In this document: positions 5,830-12,879 of the stretch, one piece after another
How positions within the stretch are numbered: position 1 is the stretch's first letter
Layout of the letters: the number at the start of each line of letters is the position of its first letter
Program-made: the position numbers and the translations under genes
Notes under the pieces: generated by a model
What the model saw: the letters and a program-made list of their open reading frames with translations, nothing else
What the model was told of the DNA's origin: nothing
The model's database searches: none
Assembly: GCA_026129385.1 (NCBI GenBank)
Contig: JAHCIE010000058.1
Location: forward strand, 1-13,737
Direction: 5' to 3'
Length of the DNA stretch: 13,737 nucleotides
Source of the DNA: Anaerolineae bacterium
GTDB lineage: Bacteria > Chloroflexota > Anaerolineae > Epilineales > JAHCIE01

Positions 5830-7314
5830 ATGAACAAGTGGACAGTTTCACCCACTTCGCTTCGCCGCCGAGGTGCGGCGTAGTCCTTACGCGCCTACCA
5901 GCGAGCGTCGGCGCGGCCATCCTGGATTCAGCTGCGCGGCGCGGGCCGGCTCTTCGCCGTGCCGATGAGCCGCCAGGCGGGCAAGAACGAACTCAGCGCG
6001 CTCATCGAGGCCTACCTTCTCGTCCTGCGCGGCGTCATGGTGGGCAGATCGTCAAGGCCAGCCCCACCTACCGCCCGCAGACCCTCAATAGTCGCCTACG
6101 CCTGCAAGAGCGCTTCCCCTTTCCAAGCCACCTGCGCCGCCGTGAGAGCCACATTCTGGAGTTCGGCAAGGCGCGCTGCATCTTCCTGTCCGCCGCCCCG
6201 TCTGCCAACGTCGTTGGCGCGACGGCCAGCCTGCTCCTGGAGTGCGATGAGGCCCAGGGGCTGTCGACCCTGCCAAGTGGCAGCGCGACTTTCGTGCCGA
6301 TGGCCGCCAGTACCCACGCCACCACCGTCTTCTGGGCGCACGGCCTGGACCGACCGCACCCTGCTGGACCTGCGTGGCGCGCCAACTGCGCGAGCAGGAG
6401 GCCAGCGACGGCGTGCGGCGTGTCTTCGTCTACGACGCCGACGTGGTCGCCGCCGAGGTTCCCGCCTACGCGCGCCACGTGGCCGACCAGGTGGCGCGCC
6501 TGGGCCGCGAGCATCCCCTGGTACGCTCCCAGTATTACCTGGAGGAGATTCAGGGCGAGGGCGGCCTGTTCCCGGCCAGCGCCCGTCAGGCGCACCTGCG
6601 CGGGACACACCCGCGCCAGGCGTCGCGCCCGCGCCCGGCCACGTCTACGCCCTGCTCGTCGATGTCGGTGGGCGCGGCTCGGCCGCGCCGTGAACGTGGT
6701 GAGGACCGCACGATAACGCCCGCCGCGACGCGACGGCCCTGACCGTGGTCGAGGTCGACACCGACGCCGCGCCCGACCCGATCCTGGGGCTGCCGCTGTA
6801 TCGCATCGTTGACCGCCGGCTGTGGCTTGGCGTCGGTCACGCCAGCCTCTACGGCCAGCTGGTGGACCTGGCTCACCACTGGCGGGCCGCCCATGTCGTC
6901 GTCGATGCCACGGGCATCGGGGCGGGACTGGCCCAGTTCCTCGCCCGCGCCCTCGGCCCGCGCGTCGTGCCTGTCACCCTCAACGCGGCCACCAAGTCGA
7001 GCCTTGGCTGGCGGCTGCAAGCCCTGGTCGACACGGGCCGCCTGAAGGACTACGCCGACGACGCGCGCCCGACACGCGCCAGTTCTGGTACGAGGTCGCC
7101 GCCTGCGAGTTCGAGGCGACCGGCCACGACGGCCTGCGCTGGGGCGTGTGGGAGACGCCGCGCTACGACGGCCTCGCCGCGCGCGGCCACGACGACCTGC
7201 TGCCGTTTGCCGCCCTGTGCGCCGTTGGACGATCGCCGCGCCTGGGGCCACGCGGTCAGCGCGGTGGCGGAGGCGGGCGACACGCTGGCGGATGTAGACG
7301 CGGGGGGATACTAG
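5830..7314 (+). pseudogene. phage terminase large subunit, frameshifted
   Basis: ATG at 5830 with GGGGAG 6 bases upstream; TAG at 7312-7314. Pieces in all three frames form a complete terminase. The ATPase Walker A is in PMSRQAGKNELSA (near 5963), Walker B is LLLECDEAQ (near 6240), followed by the coupling region ATTVFW and TAWTDRTLLDL. The C-terminal RNase-H-like nuclease shows VVVDATGIGAG (near 6898) and HDDLLPFAAL (near 7190), each with its acidic residues. Such enzymes cut and pump phage DNA into procapsids. I traced at least ten frame switches (about 5860, 5898, 6047, 6260, 6297, 6340, 6370, 6605, 6690, 7068 and 7225). The TAG at 5881 disappears if frame switches restore FAAEVRRSPYA there. 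It is either a decayed gene or a locally error-rich assembly. Confidence 0.85.
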
Positions 7315-7392
7315 AGATGAGAGATTAGCGATTGGGGATTGGAGACTGTCTAATCCCCAATCGCTAATCTCCAATCCCTAATCTCTCATCTC
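7314..7392. repeat. nested palindrome of GNGATTR heptamers between terminase and portal
   Basis: GATTAGCGATTGGGGATT (7323-7340) is an 18-bp perfect inverted repeat of 7352-7369, and GAGATGAGAGATTAG (7314-7328) a 15-bp perfect inverted repeat of 7378-7392, so alternative hairpins are possible. The left side divides into heptamers GAGATGA, GAGATTA, GCGATTG, GGGATTG and GAGACTG; the right side is the complement of similar units. It begins at the last base of the terminase stop codon and ends 21 bases before the portal ATG. Confidence 0.9.
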
Positions 7393-7412
7393 GCTTCCCA
7401 CAGGAGATTTCC

Positions 7413-8749
7413 ATGAGCAACTCAAGCACCGTCCCAATGGCTGACCGACTTTCGCACCGGCCTTGCCGACCGCCTCTTCGGCGACATCATCACCGCCCGC
7501 GTCCAGCACGCCGTCCAGGTCGTCGATGACCGCTGGTGGGCGCAGGTGGCGGGTGGCGCGACCCCCGCCGACCGCACCTGGACGGAGCCGCGCCGATGAT
7601 CTGCGCGACGCCCTGAGGCGTGGCGCGTGAACCCCGGCCCGCCGCATCGTGCAGTTGACCACCGACTACGTCGTTTCGGCGACGGCATGACCGTTGTCGC
7701 CACGGCTTCGCCAGAGCTGGCCGATCTCACGCGCCGCTTTGGACGCATCGCCCAACCGCCTCGATCTGCGCCCGCGCCCTGTGCGACGAGCTGACCCGCG
7801 CGGGCGAGTTGTTCGCCATCCTCTTCCCCAACCCTGCCGACGGCCTCAGCTACGTGCGCCTCGTCCCGGCCGCCAGCATTCGCGCCGTCGACACCGACCC
7901 CGAGGACTACGAGGCCGAGCTGGGCTACTGGCAGCTGCGCCCGGGCGACGCCGAGGGCCGTTACTGGAAGTGCGCCTGACCACCCTGACCTCGCCCCCGA
8001 CGAGCCGGTCATGCTCCACTACGCCGTCAACCGTCCCGTCGGCGCGACGCGCGGTGAGGGCGACCTCGGCCCCATCCTCGTCTGGCTGCGCCGCTACCGC
8101 GACTGGCTGGAGGGGCGGGTGCGGGTGAACCGCCTCAAGTCGGCCTTCATGTGGGACGTCACCGTGCCCGACCAGGCCGTGGCCGCCACGCGCCAGAAGT
8201 ACAATCAGCCGCCCCGCGAAGGCTCCATCATCGTCCACGGCGAGGCCGAAAAGTGGGCCGCTGTCCAGCCCGCCATCGCCGCCGACGACGTGGAGGCCGA
8301 CGGCAAGGCGCTGGTGCCAGATGATCGCCGTCGGCGCCGCCGCTCCGCCCCACTTTCTGAGCGACCCCGAGGGGGCGACCCAGGCCACCGCCCGCCAGGC
8401 CAACGAGCCGACCTACCGTCACTTCGCCCAGCGGCAGCGCGCCTTCCAGTGGATTGTCGGCGACCTGCTGGCCGTCGCCGCCCTGCGCGCCCAGGTCCTC
8501 GGCCGCCTGTCCTATCTGCCCGTCATCCAGGGCGAGGCCGACCTGGGCCTGCGTTGACGGCCGCCGACCTCAACCGCGTGAGGATAACCTGACGCTGCGC
8601 GCGCGGCCAATCTGATTGTGCAAGCGTTAGGCGACATGGTGGAAGCGGGGCTGGGCCACCGACAGCGAGGTGCCGCCGCGCTGGCCTTCAAGTTTGCGGT
8701 GAACTGGTCGACGCCGACGAGATCGAGCGTCGCCTGCACGAGCCGCGCG
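7413..8749 (+). pseudogene. phage portal protein, frameshifted and 3'-truncated
   Basis: ATG at 7413 follows GGAG at 7403-7406. The ring-forming portal through which phage DNA passes is recognisable from pieces in several frames: LTDFRTGLADRLFGDIITA, VQLTTDYV, DELTRAGELFAILFPNPADG, NRLKSAFMWDVTVPDQAV, REGSIIVHGEAEKW, the glycine-rich MIAVGAAAPPHFLSDPEGAT, QRAFQWIVGDLLAVAAL and LVDADEIERRLHEP. Single-base changes explain the switches: removing one A near 7440 joins the start to WLTDFRTG, and adding one G near 7613 restores EAWRVNP. Similar events occur near 7640, 7670, 7740, 7975, 8320 and 8555. The recognisable sequence ends where an inverted repeat begins at 8750. No capsid, protease or integrase gene follows. 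Confidence 0.8.
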
Positions 8750-8804
8750 TCGTAGGAGCCACCCCACGGGGATGCAATGACATGCGTAAGGGCGGCCCCT
8801 ACGA
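8750..8804. repeat. inverted repeat TCGTAGGAGCC / GGCCCCTACGA at the portal break
   Basis: TCGTAGGAGCC (8750-8760) pairs with GGCCCCTACGA (8794-8804) over 11 bp with one G-U. The interior is rich in CCCC/GGGG words. It sits exactly where the portal similarity stops, so it may mark the junction at which the module was cut or an element was added. Confidence 0.6.
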
Positions 8805-8840
8805 GGATGCCGCCCGCGCGAGGTTGAGGGCGAGGAGGCC

Positions 8841-8978
8841 TCACTCCCGCCGCCACAGCAGGGGCAGGTACAGATGATGGGACAGCGGATCAGGTGTCTC
8901 CGTCACCGCCGGCGTGACGGTCGGGGTAGGCCCCTCGGTCGCCGTGCTGGTGGGGGTAGGCGTCGCCGTAGGAGTCGC
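8841..8978 (-). pseudogene. 3' fragment of a secreted protein gene with Thr/Pro spacer and LYLPLLW tail
   Basis: On the complement the frame reads ATPTATPTPTSTATEGPTPT, continues Thr/Pro/Val-rich, and ends HHLYLPLLWRRE before TGA at 8841-8843. A Thr/Pro linker followed by a short hydrophobic Y-L-P-L tail and basic residues is what I recall at the C-termini of many Chloroflexota extracellular proteins, where it may act in surface retention. Only about 45 residues remain. The frame meets the 9-bp repeat at 8989 and a stop near 9014, with no plausible ATG or ribosome-binding site. It is best read as the remnant of a larger gene whose 5' part has been lost. Confidence 0.6.
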
Positions 8979-8988
8979 TACGTCTGAT

Positions 8989-9015
8989 CTTGTCAATCTT
9001 GTTAATCCTGTCTAA
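8989..9015. repeat. 9-bp tandem repeat (CTTGTCAAT-type), three units
   Basis: Three consecutive 9-mers, CTTGTCAAT, CTTGTTAAT and CCTGTCTAA, fill 8989-9015. They cap the secreted-protein fragment and lie 11 bases before the ATG of the TMEM175-type gene, supplying its only promoter-like sequence. Confidence 0.8.
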
Positions 9016-9018
9016 ACT
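8990..9018 (+). promoter_or_regulatory. possible promoter of the TMEM175-type gene, built from the 9-bp repeat
   Basis: TTGTCA (8990-8995), a 17-base spacer and TAAACT (9013-9018) give an acceptable sigma-70 layout. Initiation would fall about 7 bases later, near 9025, almost at the ATG at 9027. That fits the absence of any Shine-Dalgarno sequence and suggests a leaderless mRNA. It is weak by sequence alone. Confidence 0.35.
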
Positions 9019-9026
9019 CTTCTCTT

Positions 9027-9602
9027 ATGAGCAAGGGTCGCCTGGAAGCCTTCAGCGATGGCGTCATCGCCATCATCATCACCATCATGGTCCTGGAGCT
9101 TCGCCCGCCCGAAGAACCCACCTTCGCAGCGCTGGTCCCCTTGTTGCCGGTCTTCCTGAGCTACGTTCTGAGCTTCGTGTTCATCGGCATCTACTGGAAT
9201 AACCACCACCATATGCTACAGGCCGCCGAGCGGGTCAACGGTCGCATCTTGTGGGCCAACATACACCTTCTCTTCTGGCTGTCTATCATTCCCTTCGTCA
9301 CTGCCTGGGTGGGGGGGACGGGCTTCGCCACTGTGCCCGTCGCCACCTACGGCATCGTCCTCACCCTGGATGCCATTGCTTACATCATCCTCTCCCGCGA
9401 ATTGATCGCCGCCCACGGCCCCACCTCCCGGCTGGCGATGGCCATCGGCCGCGACACGAAGGGTAAGGTGTCCATCACCTTGGCCATCGCCGCCGTGCCC
9501 CTCGCCTTCGTCAACCCCTGGATTGCGTGCGGCCTGTACGTCATCATCGCCCTGATCTGGTTCATCCCCGACACGCGCATCGAAAAGACCCTCGACCGCT
9601 AG
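9027..9602 (+). CDS. TMEM175/DUF1211 family membrane protein, probable potassium channel
   Basis: The 191-residue protein begins with the family hallmark RLEAFSDG (residues 5-12, containing the conserved R..FSD) in a first helix rich in isoleucine, IIITIMVLEL. Five further hydrophobic segments follow (for example LPVFLSYVLSFVFIGIYW, HLLFWLSIIPFVTAWVG and ACGLYVIIALIWFIP), giving six membrane spans. HHHML after the second span is also typical. Bacterial members form tetrameric K+-permeable channels of low selectivity lacking the classical TVGYG filter. The size is normal for a single-repeat bacterial protein. No Shine-Dalgarno precedes the ATG, although the family motif so close to the N-terminus fixes the start. 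It appears monocistronic. Confidence 0.93.
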   Translation: MSKGRLEAFSDGVIAIIITIMVLELRPPEEPTFAALVPLLPVFLSYVLSFVFIGIYWNNHHHMLQAAERVNGRILWANIHLLFWLSIIPFVTAWVGGTGFATVPVATYGIVLTLDAIAYIILSRELIAAHGPTSRLAMAIGRDTKGKVSITLAIAAVPLAFVNPWIACGLYVIIALIWFIPDTRIEKTLDR

Positions 9603-9642
9603 CCCCCGTCGCCCCCGGCGGCAGCCTGCCCCGGCGACGATG

Positions 9643-9738
9643 GGGTTGGGGTGGCCCCCCGTGGCCCAAGGGAATGGGCCGCGGACGAACGCGGATGAAC
9701 GCGGACGGGATTATGGGTTGGGGTGGCCCCCCGTGGCC
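9643..9738. repeat. two identical 24-bp GC-rich repeats flanking 10-bp GCGGAYGAAC units
   Basis: Bases 9643-9666 and 9715-9738 are identical over 24 bp (a GGGTTGGGG start, TGGCCCCCC centre and GTGGCC end). Between them lie GCGGACGAAC, GCGGATGAAC and GCGGACGGGA as consecutive 10-mers (9681-9710). No supported gene crosses them: the ligase frame is open here but its start is at 9895. This is another form of the short-word repeats found in the gaps of this window. Confidence 0.85.
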
Positions 9739-9828
9739 GCCCTCGTCCGTGGCGATAACCCCCGCCGGGTCCTTGGCGGCAACGTGGCCCCCGCGCCGAC
9801 GCCCGGCGGGTTCCTGCCCTTGCGGCGA

Positions 9829-9857
9829 TTGACAGGCCGACGGTCGCCCCTTATCAT
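9829..9857 (+). promoter_or_regulatory. consensus-like promoter of the ligase operon
   Basis: TTGACA (9829-9834), a 17-base spacer and TATCAT (9852-9857) match the sigma-70 consensus well. Transcription would begin about 9864, some 30 bases before the ATG at 9895, and within that leader GGAG (9882-9885) provides the ribosome-binding site. Confidence 0.7.
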
Positions 9858-9894
9858 AACAGACGGCTCCCTCGCTGCCACGGAGCGGTCTGCT

Positions 9895-11739
9895 ATGGCG
9901 CATTGGCTGGACAATCGAGTCTTCGGCTTCGTCGATCTGGGGCTGGCTGCCGCCGCGATTCTCGTCTGGCTGGTGGCCCCCCAGGTCGGCTGGTTGGCGT
10001 TGCCCATCGCCCTGCTGCCCTGGGCGGCCTACCTGCTGGCGGGCCGCGCGCCGTGGCGTTTCACCCCCTTCGATATCCCCCTGCTGATCTTCCTGGTCAC
10101 AGCGGCGGTCGGAGTATGGGCCAGCTACACGCCACCGGATGCCCGGCAGGCGTGGTGGCTCCTCGTCGGGAGCGCGCTGCTCTTCTACGCCTTGCTGCGC
10201 CAGCCACCCGCCAACCTGCGCGCCCTCGCACCCGTCTTCGCCGTCTTCGCCGTCGGCGCGGCCGTCTACTTCCTGCTGACCAACGACTGGCGGCAGGACC
10301 CCGCCAAGATCGCCCCGTTGAACCAACTGGCGCTCGCCTGGATGCAGGGACGCCCCGCTCTGCCCCTGCCCGGCCTCCAACACAATGTCGCCGCCGGCCT
10401 CATCGCGATGTTCGGGCCGTTTCTGGGCATCCTAGGTTGGCGCGCCTGGCAAGGGCGGCGGCTGGCCCTGGCCGCAACCCTCGGCGCGGCTATCCTGGTG
10501 TGCGCGCTGGCGTTCGTGCTGGCCACTTCGCGCGGAGCCACCATCGCGTTGACGACGGCGGCCGTCCTGGCGTCCTGGTGGGCGCTGACCAGGGTACGCA
10601 GCGGCGACAGTGCGCCACGCCTGTCTCGCCGCGTCGGCATCGGGCTGGGAGTGACCCTTCTCATTGTGGTGGCGATGGTGGCTCTCATGCCTACCCGACT
10701 GGCCAGCCTGTTCAGCCTGATGGGTGGCAGCGATAGCTCAACGCCGCGCGGTGAGGTGGCCCTGGCCGGGGCGCGTCTCGCCGGGGACTTCCCCTTCACC
10801 GGCGCGGGCCTGGCCGCGTTCCCTGGGCTGTACGCCCACTACATCCAGGTCGTGCCCTTCTACGTTCTTCCCTTCGCCCACAACGTCTACCTCGACATCG
10901 CCATCGCGCAGGGTATCCTCGGCGCGCTGGCCTTTGTCGCCGTCTATGCCCTGAGCCTCGCCGCTCTCATCCGGCCACGCCGGCCCATCTGGAGCCTGCC
11001 CCTGTGGTGGGCGACGCTGACGAGCCTGATGGTCATTCTCATCCACAGCCTCGTGGATAACATCGTCTATAACCAGGCCACCGCGCCCCTCGCCTTCCTC
11101 GCCTTCCTCATGCCGGGCTACGCCGCCGCCCTGGCGGGCTATGGCGTCGCCGCCCCCAGCGTCCTGCGCGCCACGCCGCCGACCGGCCTGTCTCCCACGG
11201 CGCGCCGCCGCTGGCTGTGGGCGGGCGCGGCGGTCGTGGCCGTGCTGCTGGTCGCCGCCGTCGCCACCCGCTCGACGTGGCTGGCCGCCTGGCACGCCGA
11301 CCTGGGCGCGGTGGACATGGCCCGCGTCGAGCTGCGCGGCTTCCCGTCGGGGAGCTTCGACGATGGCCGCCGCGTCGGCGAGCTGGCGGCGGCTGAGGCG
11401 CGCTTCCAGGCGGCCCTGGCCTACGACCCCGCCAACCGCACCGCCAACCACCGCCTGGGCCTGATCTACCTGCTGCGCCGCGACTTCCCCGCCGCCTGCG
11501 CCTACCTGGAGCAGGCCCGCGCTGTCGACGGCGGGCATCGCGGCGTCCAGAAGTCGCTGGGCTATTGCTACGCCTGGGCAGGGCAGCCCGATCGCGCCGC
11601 GCCCCTGCTGGCCGACATCCCCGAAGCCCGCGACGAACTGGGCAACTATGCCTTCTGGTGGCGGGAACAGGGCCGCCCCGACCTGGCCGCCCACGCCGAA
11701 GCCACCGCCGCCCGCCTCGCGCCCCGCGCCCCACCGTGA
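9895..11739 (+). CDS. O-antigen ligase/polymerase-like (Wzy_C) membrane protein with C-terminal TPR region
   Basis: The 614-residue protein has ten or more hydrophobic segments through about residue 460. A Wzy_C core follows the usual plan: SRGATIAL near residue 215, a large outer loop, then the signature FAHNVYLDIAIAQGILGALA with His329. This family joins or polymerises polysaccharide units on the outer face of the cytoplasmic membrane or glycosylates exported proteins. After a last helix (near 450-460) a soluble tail contains TPR-like helices, RFQAALAYDPANRTANHRLG and YLEQARAVDGG, a common arrangement in this family. The ATG at 9895 is chosen for GGAG 9 bases upstream and the promoter at 9829; the frame is open further up, but only through repeats. 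The acceptor is unknown, and LPS is unlikely if this is a Chloroflexota. Confidence 0.88.
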   Translation: MAHWLDNRVFGFVDLGLAAAAILVWLVAPQVGWLALPIALLPWAAYLLAGRAPWRFTPFDIPLLIFLVTAAVGVWASYTPPDARQAWWLLVGSALLFYALLRQPPANLRALAPVFAVFAVGAAVYFLLTNDWRQDPAKIAPLNQLALAWMQGRPALPLPGLQHNVAAGLIAMFGPFLGILGWRAWQGRRLALAATLGAAILVCALAFVLATSRGATIALTTAAVLASWWALTRVRSGDSAPRLSRRVGIGLGVTLLIVVAMVALMPTRLASLFSLMGGSDSSTPRGEVALAGARLAGDFPFTGAGLAAFPGLYAHYIQVVPFYVLPFAHNVYLDIAIAQGILGALAFVAVYALSLAALIRPRRPIWSLPLWWATLTSLMVILIHSLVDNIVYNQATAPLAFLAFLMPGYAAALAGYGVAAPSVLRATPPTGLSPTARRRWLWAGAAVVAVLLVAAVATRSTWLAAWHADLGAVDMARVELRGFPSGSFDDGRRVGELAAAEARFQAALAYDPANRTANHRLGLIYLLRRDFPAACAYLEQARAVDGGHRGVQKSLGYCYAWAGQPDRAAPLLADIPEARDELGNYAFWWREQGRPDLAAHAEATAARLAPRAPP

Positions 11740-11756
11740 GTCACCAGGGAGGGACC

Positions 11757-12443
11757 ATGCTCGACATTCAGGTGACGCCGGCCTGGCGCGACGCCTTCCC
11801 CGGCGCGCATATCGGGCTGCTGGAAGTATCGAGGGTGGACAACACGCCGCGACCGTCGGCCCTCGACGCCGAGAAGGAAGCGGTGGCCGAGCGCCTACGA
11901 CGGCAGTACGCGGGCTACACGCGCGCCGACTTTCTGGCGCTGCCGGTCATGGCCGCCTATTGGAACTACTACAAGCGCTTCGGCAAGACCTACCACGTCC
12001 TGCTCCAGGTCGAGTCCGTCGCCCTGAGAGGCAAGCCGTTGCCGAGTGTCTCGCCCCTGGTCGATGCCAACTTTGCCGCCGAGCTGGACACGCTGACCCT
12101 CGCGGCGGGGCACGATGTCGCGCGACTCGCGCCGCCGGTCGTCATCGACGTCACGCGCGACGACGAGACGTTCAGCCAGATGGGCGGGGCGCGCAAGGCG
12201 CTACGGGCGGGCGACATGGTGATGCGCGACGCCGACGGTATCGCCTGCACCATCCTCTACGGGCAGGACGACCGCTCGCCCATCTCGGCAGCGACGACCC
12301 ACGCGCTGTACGTGGTCTACGCCCCGATCGGCGTGGGCGCGGCGGCGGTGCAGGCGCAGGTTGGTGCGATCGAGCGAAACATCGCCCTGTTCGCGCCCGA
12401 CCATCGGCGCGAGCAGGCGCGCATCGCGAGCGCCCCGGCGTGA
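11757..12443 (+). CDS. B3/B4 (tRNA-binding) domain protein, PheT-like
   Basis: The 228-residue protein is essentially one B3/B4 domain, the module that forms part of the editing region of phenylalanyl-tRNA synthetase beta subunits and also occurs alone. Typical segments are YWNYYKRFGKTYHVLLQVES, LPSVSPLVDANFAAEL, the turn SQMGGARKALRAGDMVMRD and ACTILYGQDDRSPIS. Stand-alone copies are thought to hydrolyse mischarged tRNA or bind related substrates, but their role is mostly unproven. GGGAGGG lies 3 bases before the ATG at 11757. The gene begins 17 bases after the ligase stop and is probably co-transcribed; there is no obvious functional link between them. Confidence 0.88.
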   Translation: MLDIQVTPAWRDAFPGAHIGLLEVSRVDNTPRPSALDAEKEAVAERLRRQYAGYTRADFLALPVMAAYWNYYKRFGKTYHVLLQVESVALRGKPLPSVSPLVDANFAAELDTLTLAAGHDVARLAPPVVIDVTRDDETFSQMGGARKALRAGDMVMRDADGIACTILYGQDDRSPISAATTHALYVVYAPIGVGAAAVQAQVGAIERNIALFAPDHRREQARIASAPA

Positions 12444-12464
12444 TGGGGTATCTCAGCCACTGCC

Positions 12465-12492
12465 TTGACGGGTTCCGAGGACCGGGTACAAT
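12465..12492 (+). promoter_or_regulatory. promoter of the GYD-domain gene
   Basis: TTGACG (12465-12470), a 16-base spacer and TACAAT (12487-12492) make a good promoter beginning 21 bases after the previous stop. It gives a leader of about 60 bases to the ATG at 12559 and separates this gene from the ligase operon. Confidence 0.65.
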
Positions 12493-12558
12493 GAGTCCTC
12501 GTTTATCGATTCCACCGTCGCGCCCTGACGGCGCACCCGCTGACCCAGGAGGATAAGC

Positions 12559-12879
12559 ATGCCCAAGTATCTGGTACAGGCCAACTTGGTCGGGGCAGGC
12601 ATCGCGGGCCTGCGCAAGGCCGGCGGCACGGGCCGCCGCGCCGCCGTCGACCGGCTGGCGGAGTCCCTCGGTGGGCGGGTGGAGGCGATGTACTTCGCCT
12701 TCGGCGACACGGACGTGTACATAATCCTCGAGCTTCCCGACGCGGCGTCGATGGCCGCCGCTGCCTTGACTGCCGCCGCCAGCGGCGAGGTCGCCGTCAA
12801 GACCACGGTCCTGTTGACGGCGGAAGAGGTCGACGCAGCCACCAAGAAGGTCCCCCACTATCGCCCGCCGGGCCAGTAG
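12559..12879 (+). CDS. GYD-domain protein
   Basis: The 106-residue protein starts MPKYLVQANLVGAGIAGLRK, the usual opening of GYD-domain proteins, and includes the central FGDTDVYIILELPDAASMAA that corresponds to the family's G-x-D/Y core. These are small ferredoxin-like (dimeric alpha-beta barrel type) cytosolic proteins of unknown role, common in Chloroflexota, actinobacteria and archaea. AGGAGG (12547-12552) is a strong ribosome-binding site 6 bases before the ATG. The 3' 83 bases overlap the opposite-strand response regulator gene, and no terminator hairpin is seen between them. Confidence 0.9.
   Translation: MPKYLVQANLVGAGIAGLRKAGGTGRRAAVDRLAESLGGRVEAMYFAFGDTDVYIILELPDAASMAAAALTAAASGEVAVKTTVLLTAEEVDAATKKVPHYRPPGQ

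Noticed and set aside
5145..8749. Programmed frameshifting in terminase or portal
   Set aside because: There are too many frame switches, in different directions and without slippery sites, to be programmed.
8990..9202. Plus-strand frame with a histidine run (HHHHHH) overlapping the TMEM175 gene
   Set aside because: It comes from an out-of-frame reading of the ATCATC-rich codons of the first membrane helix.
9640..9894. N-terminal extension of the ligase from 9640
   Set aside because: The extension translates repeats and crosses the promoter. The ATG at 9895 has a ribosome-binding site and begins the first membrane segment.
10738..11694. Long minus-strand open frame inside the ligase gene
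   Set aside because: It is a GC-driven antisense shadow. The plus-strand protein has clear family motifs throughout.
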